From Oscillibacter sp. CAG:241 (GTDB lineage: Bacteria; Bacillota; Clostridia; Oscillospirales; Oscillospiraceae), in assembly GCA_000435975.1 (NCBI GenBank), contig FR884058.1, positions 1 to 12,708 of the forward strand: DNA of 12,708 nucleotides, read 5' to 3'. The notes beneath the pieces were generated by a model. That model searched no databases. It was not told the origin of the DNA and saw only the letters and a program-made list of their open reading frames with translations. Shown here piece after piece: positions 1-8,324 of the stretch; within the stretch, counting starts at the first letter, position 1; each line of letters begins with the position of its first letter. Both the position numbers and the translations under genes were made by a program.

Positions 1-16
1 CTGCGAGGCTTTTTTG
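1..16 (+). terminator. possible 3' half of a terminator from a gene left of the window
   Basis: The window opens with GCGAGGC followed directly by six or seven T residues. This is the usual look of the descending arm and U tract of a rightward intrinsic terminator whose ascending arm would lie outside the window. The matching arm cannot be seen, so this is only a suggestion that a plus-strand gene ends just to the left and converges on the glycine-cleavage operon. Confidence 0.3.
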
Positions 17-24
17 ACAGACTG

Positions 25-58
25 GCATGCCCTGGGCGTTGTGCCCAGGGCATGCTTT
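25..58. terminator. hairpin terminator between convergent units, downstream of lpdA
   Basis: A perfect 13-bp stem (GCATGCCCTGGGC at 25-37 and its complement at 43-55) encloses a 5-nt loop. It lies 15 nt past the lpdA stop codon, so it is the first candidate to end the glycine-cleavage operon. The T-rich tail (TTTATTAT) follows the stem on the plus strand, while the minus strand shows no immediate U tract. It may therefore stop rightward transcription better than leftward transcription, or act mainly as a 3'-end stabilising hairpin for the operon. Confidence 0.6.
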
Positions 59-70
59 ATTATGGGGAAG

Positions 71-1450
71 TTACAGCTTTTCGGCCAGGCGCTCCAGCGC
101 CTCGGTCATGGCCTCCTCGAAGGAGGGGTGGGGACGCATAACGGCCAGCAGCTGGCGCACCGTCAGACCGTTGACCAGGGCGGCGCTGAGCTGGCTGATG
201 ATGTCGCTGGCGTGCTGGCACATCAGCTGCGCACCGATGAGCCGTCCGGTATCCCGGTCGGCCACCAGCTTCATGAAGCAGCGGCCCGGGTCCTCAATGA
301 CCGTGCGGGCATTGCCGAACATGGTGCACTTGCCGGACACGGCGTTGATGCCCTGCTCCTTGGCCTCGGCCTCGGTGAGGCCCACCACGGCGATCTCGGG
401 GCTGCTGTAAATGCAGCTGGGCACCACGTTCAGATCCGTGGCGGAGGCCGCGCCGCACAGGCGGTCCACGCAGGCAATGCCCTGGGCGGCGGCCACATGG
501 GCCAGCTGGATCACGGCGGACACATCGCCGATGGCGTATACGCCGGGGATGCTGGTCTGGAAATCCTCGTCCACCCGGAGGCTGCGGCCCCGGGTCTCAG
601 GCGTCAGGTCCGGGGCAAACAGCCCGTCCCAGCAGGGACGGCGGCCAATGGCGCACAGGACCTTTTCGCCGGAGACGGCTTTTTCCTTGCCCTTCTGGTC
701 AATATGGACGGTCAGGCCGCCGGGCGTCTGCTCCACGCTTTGGACCATGGCGGAGGTCAGCACCTCCACCTCCTGCTTTTTCAGGATCTGGCCCAGATTC
801 TGGCCCAGCTCCCGGTCCATGGTGGGCAGCAGCCGGTCCATGCCCTCGATGAGGGTGACCCGGCAGCCCAGGTTGGCATAAAACGTGGCAAACTCCACGC
901 CGATGACGCCCCCGCCCATGATGACCAGGGACTCATACAGGGTGTCGCTGCCCTCCAGCAGCTGGTCGGAGGTCATGACCCCCGGCAGGTCCAGCCCCGG
1001 AATCGGCGGGCGCACCGGCACGGAGCCGGTGGCGATCAGGAGGCGGTCGGCGGTGTAGGCAGTCTCCCCTGCCGGGCCGGTGACGGTGACCCGGCCCGGA
1101 GCGTCGATGCGGGCGGTCCCCTCCAGCAGGTCCACCCTGGCCCCCTTCAGCAGGGCATGGATACCCCCCCGGAGCTTTTCGGAGACGCCGCGCTTATAGG
1201 CGAACATCTCCGCCAGGTCAAAGGTGATGTCTCCGGCGTGGACCCCGGCAGGAGCTCCGTCCACGGCGTCCCGGTACACCTGGGAGGCGTGGAGCAGGGT
1301 CTTGGTGGGGATGCAGCCCCGGTTCAGGCAGGTGCCGCCCACCTCCCGGCGCTCCACCACGGCGGTGTGCAGGCCGCGCTTGGCCGCCTGCAGGGCGGCG
1401 GTGTAGCCCCCGGGCCCCGCGCCGATGACAATGAGCTGATAATCGGACAT
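71..1450 (-). CDS. lpdA: dihydrolipoyl dehydrogenase (L protein of glycine cleavage)
   Basis: A 459-residue FAD/NAD disulfide oxidoreductase that reoxidises the dihydrolipoyl arm of H protein and passes electrons to NAD+. Visible motifs are the N-terminal FAD-binding GAGPGG (residues 10-15), the redox disulfide in GGTCLNRGCIP (Cys41, Cys46), the NAD-binding GGGVIG (about 179-184), the second FAD motif YAIGDVS, and the C-terminal dimer-interface active-site motif HPSFEE (His441, Glu446). Length is normal for the family. The ATG is preceded by GGAGG, and the gene starts 21 nt after the lplA stop codon, making it the last gene of the operon. No lipoyl domain is attached to its N terminus. It could also serve other 2-oxoacid dehydrogenases, but its position points to glycine cleavage. 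Confidence 0.95.
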   Translation of the reverse strand: MSDYQLIVIGAGPGGYTAALQAAKRGLHTAVVERREVGGTCLNRGCIPTKTLLHASQVYRDAVDGAPAGVHAGDITFDLAEMFAYKRGVSEKLRGGIHALLKGARVDLLEGTARIDAPGRVTVTGPAGETAYTADRLLIATGSVPVRPPIPGLDLPGVMTSDQLLEGSDTLYESLVIMGGGVIGVEFATFYANLGCRVTLIEGMDRLLPTMDRELGQNLGQILKKQEVEVLTSAMVQSVEQTPGGLTVHIDQKGKEKAVSGEKVLCAIGRRPCWDGLFAPDLTPETRGRSLRVDEDFQTSIPGVYAIGDVSAVIQLAHVAAAQGIACVDRLCGAASATDLNVVPSCIYSSPEIAVVGLTEAEAKEQGINAVSGKCTMFGNARTVIEDPGRCFMKLVADRDTGRLIGAQLMCQHASDIISQLSAALVNGLTVRQLLAVMRPHPSFEEAMTEALERLAEKL

Positions 1451-1471
1451 TGGTCCATCCTCCGTTATTCG

Positions 1472-2458
1472 TTATAGGTTTTGGCTGCGGATCAGGCCGC
1501 AGAGATCCCCGGCTACGTCCGCAGGCAGGTCCGCAGACTCCGCCGCGCCGCACAACGCCGCGCCGGAGAAGGCGCAGCCCTCCAGCTTCCGGGTCAGAAC
1601 GTCGAACAGGTGGGCGTCCATGGCGTCAGTATACACCGCCGCCTGGCGGCAAATGCCCTGCTCCACCCGCAGCCGGATGCTGACCTCGCCCCAGGGGAAC
1701 TTTTCGGTGCAGGAAAAATCAAAGGGGAACGTGGCCCCGTATACCCAATCGCGGCTGCTGAACTGCCTGTACAGCGTCTCCAGGGCCTCTTGGTCAAAAT
1801 CCTTCTCCTCCAGGGGCTGGGCCGTCAGGCCGTATACCTGCTGGAAGGCCCGGTTCATGGCGTCGGTCATGCCCGCCACCGTCAGACCGGGGCACAGCTC
1901 CCGCAGGTTCACCACCCGGGACGCCACGGACGCCACGCCCTTGCTGGCGATCTTGGCCGGGGACGGGCTGAGATAGCGGCCCATTTTGGTCATGTCCGCG
2001 TCGATGAGCAGGGTGCCGTTGTGGAAGGAGCGGCCGCCATGATTGTAGAAGGAGTTGCCGGAGAATTTCCGGCCCTGGGCCAGCAGGTCGTTGCGGCCGG
2101 ACAGCTCCGCCTGGATGCCCAGCAGACGGCAGGCCTCCAGGATCACCCGCTGCTGGCGGGGCAGGTCATAATTCTCGGTGGACACGGAGAAGGTGAAGTT
2201 CAGATTCCCCATGTCGTGGAACACCGCACCGCCGCCGGACAGACGGCGGGCCAGGGTGCCTCCCTCCTGCTCCAGCAGGCCGGTGCGGCACTCCTGCCAG
2301 GCGTTCTGGTTGCGGCCGATGACCACGGTGTTCTGGTTCTGCCACAGGTAGAGGATGCAGGCGTCGTCCGCCACATGCTCCGTCAGGTATTGCTCCAGGG
2401 CCAGGTTGCGATAGGGATCGGTTCCGTTGCCGGAATAGGTATACAGGTGCTTGATCAT
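1472..2458 (-). CDS. lplA: lipoate-protein ligase A
   Basis: A 328-residue ligase that activates free lipoate with ATP and attaches it to a lysine of lipoyl proteins, here most likely GcvH. The catalytic domain shows the RRLSGGGAVFHD signature (71-82), GNLNFTF (84-90) and the lysine of GRKFSGNSF (Lys131). A C-terminal accessory domain (about 245-328) makes it a full-length bacterial LplA. I chose the ATG at 2458: it overlaps the gcvPB stop codon in an ATGA and has GGAGG about 6 nt upstream. An in-frame TTG at 2470 would place the ribosome binding site inside the gene. Co-transcription with gcvH indicates that the operon makes its own lipoylation enzyme. No lipoate synthesis gene (lipA, lipB) is seen in this window. 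Confidence 0.93.
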   Translation of the reverse strand: MIKHLYTYSGNGTDPYRNLALEQYLTEHVADDACILYLWQNQNTVVIGRNQNAWQECRTGLLEQEGGTLARRLSGGGAVFHDMGNLNFTFSVSTENYDLPRQQRVILEACRLLGIQAELSGRNDLLAQGRKFSGNSFYNHGGRSFHNGTLLIDADMTKMGRYLSPSPAKIASKGVASVASRVVNLRELCPGLTVAGMTDAMNRAFQQVYGLTAQPLEEKDFDQEALETLYRQFSSRDWVYGATFPFDFSCTEKFPWGEVSIRLRVEQGICRQAAVYTDAMDAHLFDVLTRKLEGCAFSGAALCGAAESADLPADVAGDLCGLIRSQNL

Positions 2459-3858
2459 GGTTTCCTCCAACGCAGAATCGGGTGCCGGGCGGCCTTTACC
2501 TCGTCGGGACGGCCGATGGGCATATGGTGGGGTGCATCGTGCATGGCTTCGGGGTCATCGTAGGCCCGCTGGTACAGCATCCGCAGCACCTCCGCCGCCT
2601 GGTCCAGGACCTCGGGTCCCTCGGTCTCCGTGGGCTCCAGCATCAGGGCCTCATGGACGATCAGGGGGAAGTACATGGTGGGCGGATGAATGCCCTCGTC
2701 AATCAGGGACTTGGCCACATCCAGGGCGGAGACGCCGGTCTCCTTCTTCAGGCCGCTGAGATCCAGCACGAACTCGTGCATACAGATGCGGTCATAGGCC
2801 GGCTGGAAGGTGCCCCGGAGCTTCTCCTGCAGGTAGTTGGCATTGAGCACGGCGTTCTGCGCCGCCTCGGGGATGCCCTGGCGGCCCAGGGTCAGCAGGT
2901 ACGTCAGCGCCCGGACCACCACCAGGAAGTTGCCCATGAAGCTGCGGACCTGGATATGGCCGGGCTCCTCCGCCAGGGCGGAATGGGGCAGATAGGGAAT
3001 CAGGAAATCCTTGCAGCCCACGGCGCCTGCGCCGGGACCGCCGCCGCCATGAGGCGTGGCGAAGGTCTTGTGCAGGTTCATGTGGATGCAGTCAAAGCCC
3101 ATGTCGCCGGGGCGGACGATGCCCATAACGGCGTTGAGGTTGGCCCCATCGTAGTAGCACAGGCCGCCGGCCTCATGGACCAGACGCGTGATCTCCAGGA
3201 TGTTTTTGTCGAAGATGCCCACGGTGTTGGGGTTGGTGAGCATCAGGCCGGCGGTATCGTCCCCCAGGGCAGAGCGCAGGCTGTCCAGGTCCACGCAGCC
3301 GTCGGGGCCGGAGGCGATGTTCACCACCTCATAGCCGCACATAGCCGCCGTGGCGGGGTTGGTGCCATGGGCCGAGTCGGGCACGATGATCTTGGTGCGC
3401 TTGTGGTCGCCCCGGGCATCGTGGTACTGCTTGATCAGCAGGACGCCGGTGAACTCGCCGTGGGCTCCGGCGGCAGGCTGGAAGGTCATGCCGTCCATGC
3501 CGGTGATCTGGCACAGGTACTCCTGCGCGGTGTCCAGCACATGGCGCATACCCGCCAGGGATTCCCGAGGGGCCAGGGGGTGGCAGCCGGTGAACCCCGG
3601 CAGGGCCGCCATCTCCTCGTCGATGCGGGGATTGTACTTCATGGTGCAGGAGCCCAGGGGGTAGAAGCCGCAGTTGACGCCGTGTACCTGGTGGCACAGC
3701 TCCGTATAGTGGCGGGAGATGTCGGTCTCGCTGAGCTGGGGCAGGTCGGGCTTTGTCTCCCGGCGCAGGGACTCCGGCAGGGAGACGGTGTCCACGTCGC
3801 AGGGGGGCAGGATGGTGCACCGGCGGCCGGGCACGCTCTTTTCAAAAATCAGCTTCAT
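2455..3858 (-). CDS. gcvPB: glycine dehydrogenase (decarboxylating) subunit 2
   Basis: A 467-residue PLP-dependent P-protein subunit. With GcvPA it decarboxylates glycine and loads the aminomethyl group onto the lipoyl arm of H protein. The PLP lysine lies in the motif MNLHKTFATPHGGGGPG (Lys264), preceded by YYDGAN (Asp237) for the pyridine nitrogen. Other family signatures are CGFYPLGSCTMKYNPR (63-78), DSAHGTNPA (161-169) and LTNPNTVGIF (207-216). The start is the ATG at 3858, which overlaps the gcvPA TGA by 4 nt. An open frame extends to 4185, but that extra part is arginine, glycine and proline-rich and lies inside gcvPA. The 4-nt overlap suggests translational coupling and equal subunit production. 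Confidence 0.96.
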   Translation of the reverse strand: MKLIFEKSVPGRRCTILPPCDVDTVSLPESLRRETKPDLPQLSETDISRHYTELCHQVHGVNCGFYPLGSCTMKYNPRIDEEMAALPGFTGCHPLAPRESLAGMRHVLDTAQEYLCQITGMDGMTFQPAAGAHGEFTGVLLIKQYHDARGDHKRTKIIVPDSAHGTNPATAAMCGYEVVNIASGPDGCVDLDSLRSALGDDTAGLMLTNPNTVGIFDKNILEITRLVHEAGGLCYYDGANLNAVMGIVRPGDMGFDCIHMNLHKTFATPHGGGGPGAGAVGCKDFLIPYLPHSALAEEPGHIQVRSFMGNFLVVVRALTYLLTLGRQGIPEAAQNAVLNANYLQEKLRGTFQPAYDRICMHEFVLDLSGLKKETGVSALDVAKSLIDEGIHPPTMYFPLIVHEALMLEPTETEGPEVLDQAAEVLRMLYQRAYDDPEAMHDAPHHMPIGRPDEVKAARHPILRWRKP

Positions 3859-5174
3859 TTGTCCAGCACCTCCTTGACGATGGATACGGCTTCGTCCAGC
3901 TCCCGGCGGCTGACCTTCTCCGTGGCGCACCACAGGACCCGGTCGTCGCCCAGAGGCAGACCGCCCAGGATGCCCCGGCGGTCCAGGGCCTCCAGCAGCT
4001 CCTGGCTGCGGGGCATTTTCAGGACAAACTCGTGGAAATACGCACCGCCGTATACCGGCTCCACCCCGGGCAGGGCGCACAGGGCCTTTTCCAGATAATG
4101 GGCCTTGGCCATGGACTGCTCCGCCGCCTGTGCCATGCCGTCGGGGCCCATGGTGGCCATGTACAGCCCGGCGGTCAGGGCGCACAGCGCCTCGTTGGAG
4201 CAGATGTTGCTGCTGGCCTTCTCCCGGCGGATGTGCTGCTCCCGGGCCTGGAGACTCAGCACATAGGCCCGGCGGCCCTGGTCGTCGGTGGTCTCACCCA
4301 CGATGCGGCCGGGGAGCTTGCGCATGAGCTTGTCGGTGGCGGCCATATAGCCCAGATACGGGCCGCCGCAGCCCAGAGGCAGGCCCAGCGGCTGCCCCTC
4401 GCCCACGGCGATGTCCGCGCCGCAGTCCCGGGGGGTCTTCATAATGGCCATGGCAATGGGGTTGCAGCCCATGATGTACCTGGCCCCGGCCTGGTGGACG
4501 GCCTGGCCCAGGGCCTCGGCGTCCTCAAACAGGCCGAAGAAGTTGGGCTGCTGGACGTAGAAGGAGGCAACCTCCTCATTCAGCATGGAGGCCAGGGCCT
4601 CCAGGTCGGTTTTGCCGTCCTTCGCCGGCACCACGCGCAGCTCGTCGCCGGTGCCGTAGCAATAGGTGCGGACGGTGTTGATGGTGTCGGGGTGGGCCGC
4701 GCCGGAAATGAGGGTCACCCGGCGCTTGCGCTCGCGGCACATGGCCGCCGCCTCGGCGGCGGCAGTGGCCCCATCGTACACAGAGGCGTTGGACACGTCC
4801 ATGCCGGTGAGCTCGCAGATCATGGTCTGATACTCGAAGATGGATTGCAGCAGACCCTGGCTCATCTCCGCCTGATAGGGGGTATAGGCCGTCAGAAACT
4901 CCTCCTTGGCGGGGATATATTTGACGATGGAGGGGATGTAGTGGTCATAGGCCCCTGCGCCCCGGAGAACGGTGGCGTAGGTGCGGTTTTCGGCGGCCAT
5001 GGCGGACACCGCCCGGCTTGCCTCCAGCTCGCTCATGCCGTCGGGGATGTTCAGGGGCTTCCGCAGGAGCATCTGCTCCGGCACATCCCGGTACAGATCC
5101 ATGATGTTTTCCAGCCCCACGGCCCGGAGCATCTGCTCCCGCTGGGCCTGGGTGGAGGGGACATAGCTGCCCAT
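3855..5174 (-). CDS. gcvPA: glycine dehydrogenase (decarboxylating) subunit 1
   Basis: A 439-residue first subunit of the two-part P protein found in many Firmicutes, archaea and Thermotoga. It has the PLP-enzyme fold but not the catalytic lysine, which is in GcvPB. Characteristic stretches are YVPSTQAQREQML at the N terminus, AYTPYQAEMSQG (97-108), the helix SIFEYQTMICELTGMD (111-126) and SVYDGATAAAEA (131-142). Length matches the family (about 440-450). The ATG lies only 2 nt past the gcvH stop codon, and its AGGAGG ribosome binding site is embedded in the last codons of gcvH. Its end overlaps the gcvPB start. Confidence 0.96.
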   Translation of the reverse strand: MGSYVPSTQAQREQMLRAVGLENIMDLYRDVPEQMLLRKPLNIPDGMSELEASRAVSAMAAENRTYATVLRGAGAYDHYIPSIVKYIPAKEEFLTAYTPYQAEMSQGLLQSIFEYQTMICELTGMDVSNASVYDGATAAAEAAAMCRERKRRVTLISGAAHPDTINTVRTYCYGTGDELRVVPAKDGKTDLEALASMLNEEVASFYVQQPNFFGLFEDAEALGQAVHQAGARYIMGCNPIAMAIMKTPRDCGADIAVGEGQPLGLPLGCGGPYLGYMAATDKLMRKLPGRIVGETTDDQGRRAYVLSLQAREQHIRREKASSNICSNEALCALTAGLYMATMGPDGMAQAAEQSMAKAHYLEKALCALPGVEPVYGGAYFHEFVLKMPRSQELLEALDRRGILGGLPLGDDRVLWCATEKVSRRELDEAVSIVKEVLDK

Positions 5175-5176
5175 GC

Positions 5177-5554
5177 TCAGCCCTCCTCGGCGCAGAATGC
5201 CTCGTAAGCGGCGGCGTCCAGCAGCTCCTCGGTGTCGGTGATGTTCTCCACCTTGATGATCCAGGCGTCATAGGGCTCCTTGTTCAGCAGCTCGGGCTGG
5301 TCCAGCAGGTCCTCGTTGACGACGCAGACGGCGCCGGTGACGGGGCACACCAGGTCGGACACGGCCTTGACGGACTCCACATCGCCGAAGGCCTCGCCGC
5401 AGGTGACGTCGTCGCCCTCGCCGGGCAGGTTCACGAACACCACATCGCCCAGGGCGTCCTGTGCAAAGTCGGAAATGCCGATGACGGCCACGCCGTCCTC
5501 CATCTTCACCCACTCGTGGGACTTGGAATACTTCAGATCAGTCGGATACAGCAT
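5177..5554 (-). CDS. gcvH: glycine cleavage system H protein
   Basis: A 125-residue lipoyl carrier that shuttles the aminomethyl intermediate between P, T and L proteins. The lipoylation site is in GDVESVKAVSDL (Lys63). The typical N-terminal SHEWVK and the YDAWIIKVE segment near residues 95-104 are present, as is FAQDALGDVVFVNLPG (30-45). The length is standard. A clear GGAGGT site precedes the ATG. It begins 39 nt after the gcvT-glyA stop, the longest gap within the operon. Lys63 is the presumed substrate of the LplA encoded three genes downstream. Confidence 0.97.
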   Translation of the reverse strand: MLYPTDLKYSKSHEWVKMEDGVAVIGISDFAQDALGDVVFVNLPGEGDDVTCGEAFGDVESVKAVSDLVCPVTGAVCVVNEDLLDQPELLNKEPYDAWIIKVENITDTEELLDAAAYEAFCAEEG

Positions 5555-5593
5555 TGTGATTTACCTCCAAATTTAATATGTTTTGTTGTTTGT

Positions 5594-8245
5594 TCAAATG
5601 TCCAGCTTGCCGGCCAGCTGCTCCAGCGCGTCGTTGATGGCGGCATCGTCGAAGCAGTAGCGCATTTCGGTGTGACGGGCCCGGAGCTGCTCCACATCGG
5701 CCTTGATCTCGCGGCCCCGGAGGATGCAGTCGGCCATCAGGGAGGCCAGCTGGTCGAAGTCCTTCTCCTCGAAGCCGAAGCGGGTCATCTCGCTGACGCC
5801 CATACGCAGGGCGCCGGAGGCGGTGAAGCCCTCCTCGTCGGGGGTGGCCTGGTAGTTGACGATGACGTTGTTCTGCTCCAGGCGCTCGGCGATCTCCGCG
5901 CCCTCGCCGTAGCCCACGGAGACGATGACCTGGTGGGTCTCGGTGTAGTCGATGGCGGGATCGCCCACCACGTCCAGGCCATAGCTCCTGAGGCTGCGGG
6001 CGAAGGACTTGGCGTTGCGGATAATGGCGCTCTGATACGCATCCCGGAACTGGTTCATTTCATAGGCCGCCATGAGCATACCCAGCTGGGTGCCCAGGTG
6101 GTGGTTGGAGACGCTGCCGGGGAAGGTGCGGCTCTCGATGGTCTTCCACAGGCCGTATTTCAGGTCCTCCTCCTTATAGTTGACGCCGATGACGCCGCGC
6201 TGGGGGCCGAAGAAGGTCTTGTGGGTGGAGCCGGTGACGATCTCCGCGCCCTCCTGGAAGGGGTTCTGGAAGTGATCGCCGATAAGGCCCAGCACATGGG
6301 CCATGTCGTACATGATGGTGGTGGGAATCTTCTGCTCGTCCACAAAGCGGCGGATCTGGGCCACAGGCTCCTTATGCAGAACCATGGACTTGCCGAAGAT
6401 GATGAGCTCGGGACGGTAGCGGTCGATGAGCTTCTTGGTCTCCTCCACGTCCATCTTATAGGGGTTGTCCCGGCAGACGGGGAAGTTTACCACGGCGGGC
6501 TTTTCGGTGACGGGGTCCACGGCGATATAGTCGTGGAGGGCGCCCATGGGCTGGGCAGACAGGTGACCGCCCTTGATGATGTGGTTGTTCATGACGTAGC
6601 CCAGGCGCTTGGCATCCTTCTTGCGGTCGAAGCGGTTCTTCCAGTCCGTCAGGGCGGAGAACACCGCCATGTTGGACATCTGGCCGCTGAGGGTGCGGGT
6701 CTCCACCTCGGTGCAGCCGAAGTAGGCGCGCATTTCCTCGGTGAGCATCCGCTCCACCTGGTCGATGAACTTGGTGCCCTGGTAATAGAACACCTCCTTC
6801 TCATAAAAGGCCAGGATCTTCTTGTGCTCGGCATAGCGGCAGGCCGGGTCGCTGCCGGACAGCAGGCGCACGGCCCGGCTGGGGGTATTCTCGGAGGGAA
6901 TCAGGTTCACGCACTGCTCCTGACGCCAGACGTGGTTCTCGATGGCCTTGTGCAGCAGGGTCAGGGCCTTGCCGGTGCGGTCGCCGCCGGCCACGGTGCG
7001 GACCTCCTCCTGCTCACCGTACAGCAGGGGGCGGGCAAAGGGAGGCGCACCCACGCTCATGTGGCGGGCGGGGATCACGGCCTTCAGGCGCTTGCCGCGG
7101 ATATCCACCTCCACGGTGTCGTCCACCAGAACGTCGCTGTCGATATAGCACAGGCCGATGGCACGCTTGCCGCTGGCCTCCAGGATCACGGTGGACAGGC
7201 CCTCACCCTGGGTCTTGAAATAGGGCACCATGGTGCCGCTGGTGACCCAGCCCACCAGCTTATCACCCTTGTAGATCTCCATTCCGGCCCGCATAACGCC
7301 GCGGTCCAGCAGGGCGATGGGGGCGATCCTCCGGGGCAGGGCGGACATGTCGGAGAAGTCCCGGTCCATGTGGCGGATAAATGCCTGGTGCTGACGCTCC
7401 AGAGCGGCGCGGCCGATGAAATCCCCCTTCTGGGCGGAGAAGCTCACGGCAAACTTGGCCAGAGGCACGGCGAAGATGGGGATCTCGGTGCCGTCGGGGG
7501 CAATGCCCATCTCGTGGCCGTACAGGGGGAAGGACGCCTCCATCCGCAGGGTATCCCGTGCGCCCAGGCCGGCAGGCCGCGCGCCCAGCTCCACCAGACG
7601 GTTCCACAGCCACACCACGTCCTGGCTGCGGACGTATACCTCGTAGCCCAGAGGCTCGCCGGTGTAGCCGGTCTTGGCGATGCGGGCCTGGCGGCCCTCC
7701 AGGGACACGGTGCCCAGGGAGTTCTTGGTGGGCTCCTTGGTGGGGGACTCGCCGCCGGAGAGGGTCATGAGCATTTCCTTGCTCTTGGGGCCCTGAACGG
7801 CGATGGACGCCCATTCGGCGCTGATGTTGGTGATGGTGCAGTCGAAGCCGGACAGGGCCCGGTTCAGATGCTCCAGATCCTTGTCGATGTTGGCGGCGTT
7901 GACCACCAGCAGATAGCTGTCCTCCTGGAACAGGTACAGATACGCGTCGTCCACGGCGCCGCCGTTCTCGTTGGGGATGATGCAGTACTGGGCCATGTTC
8001 AGGTCCAGAGCGCTGACGTTGCTGGTCAGCACATGCTGGAGAAATTCCTTGCGCTGGGGGCCCTCAATCAGCAGGCGGCCCATGTGGGACACGTCGAACA
8101 GGCCGCACACCTGGCGGGTGTACAGATGCTCGGCGATGATGCCGGACGGATACTGGATGGGCATTTCCCACCCGCCGAAGTCCACCATGGTGGCCCCGGC
8201 GGAAACATGCACGTCGTACAGCTGCGTGCGCTTCAGTTCGCTCAT
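5594..8245 (-). CDS. gcvT-glyA: fused aminomethyltransferase (T protein) and serine hydroxymethyltransferase-like protein
   Basis: An 883-residue two-domain protein in one uninterrupted frame. Residues 1 to about 400 are GcvT: VDFGGWEMPIQY (21-32), FDVSHMG (50-56), GGAVDD with the catalytic aspartate (96-100), NAANIDKD, QGPKS, GYTGE (193-197) and the C-terminal VTSGTMVP. This part is about 35 residues longer than usual, with extra sequence near 341-360. Residues from about 420 to 883 resemble SHMT: NLIPSEN (447-453), YAE (471-473), KGGHLS (His561), YDMAHVLGL (Asp647, His650), the PLP lysine in TGSTHKTFFGP (Lys676) and SGALRMG (Arg814). The GcvT half makes 5,10-methylene-THF from the H-protein intermediate; the SHMT half would use it with glycine to make serine. 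The SHMT half is divergent: about 14 residues separate YAE from YYQG, against about 7 in ordinary SHMT. GGAGGAG precedes the ATG. I saw no obvious internal ribosome binding site at the junction. The SHMT substrate could differ from serine. Confidence 0.92.
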   Translation of the reverse strand: MSELKRTQLYDVHVSAGATMVDFGGWEMPIQYPSGIIAEHLYTRQVCGLFDVSHMGRLLIEGPQRKEFLQHVLTSNVSALDLNMAQYCIIPNENGGAVDDAYLYLFQEDSYLLVVNAANIDKDLEHLNRALSGFDCTITNISAEWASIAVQGPKSKEMLMTLSGGESPTKEPTKNSLGTVSLEGRQARIAKTGYTGEPLGYEVYVRSQDVVWLWNRLVELGARPAGLGARDTLRMEASFPLYGHEMGIAPDGTEIPIFAVPLAKFAVSFSAQKGDFIGRAALERQHQAFIRHMDRDFSDMSALPRRIAPIALLDRGVMRAGMEIYKGDKLVGWVTSGTMVPYFKTQGEGLSTVILEASGKRAIGLCYIDSDVLVDDTVEVDIRGKRLKAVIPARHMSVGAPPFARPLLYGEQEEVRTVAGGDRTGKALTLLHKAIENHVWRQEQCVNLIPSENTPSRAVRLLSGSDPACRYAEHKKILAFYEKEVFYYQGTKFIDQVERMLTEEMRAYFGCTEVETRTLSGQMSNMAVFSALTDWKNRFDRKKDAKRLGYVMNNHIIKGGHLSAQPMGALHDYIAVDPVTEKPAVVNFPVCRDNPYKMDVEETKKLIDRYRPELIIFGKSMVLHKEPVAQIRRFVDEQKIPTTIMYDMAHVLGLIGDHFQNPFQEGAEIVTGSTHKTFFGPQRGVIGVNYKEEDLKYGLWKTIESRTFPGSVSNHHLGTQLGMLMAAYEMNQFRDAYQSAIIRNAKSFARSLRSYGLDVVGDPAIDYTETHQVIVSVGYGEGAEIAERLEQNNVIVNYQATPDEEGFTASGALRMGVSEMTRFGFEEKDFDQLASLMADCILRGREIKADVEQLRARHTEMRYCFDDAAINDALEQLAGKLDI

Positions 8246-8292
8246 TTTCTAAGCTCCTCCTTCAAAGTTGTTCCTTCCTGTTTTTGGGCAGC

Positions 8293-8324
8293 AAAAAAGG
8301 GCGCAAAGCCGTTGCCTTGCGCCC
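8293..8324 (-). terminator. intrinsic terminator of the glycine riboswitch
   Basis: On the minus strand, GGGCGCAAGGC and GCTTTGCGCCC form an 11-bp stem with one G-U pair and a 4-nt loop, followed by six U residues. It lies immediately after the second glycine aptamer and about 48 nt before the gcvT-glyA start codon. Two G residues of its ascending arm (8323-8324) can instead pair into P1 of aptamer 2. Glycine binding should therefore disfavour the terminator, giving an ON switch. Confidence 0.88.

Noticed and set aside
3859..4185. An upstream extension of gcvPB by 109 codons
   Set aside because: It lies wholly inside gcvPA in another frame and is Arg, Gly and Pro-rich. The true ATG at 3858 overlaps the gcvPA stop codon and begins a normal GcvPB N terminus.
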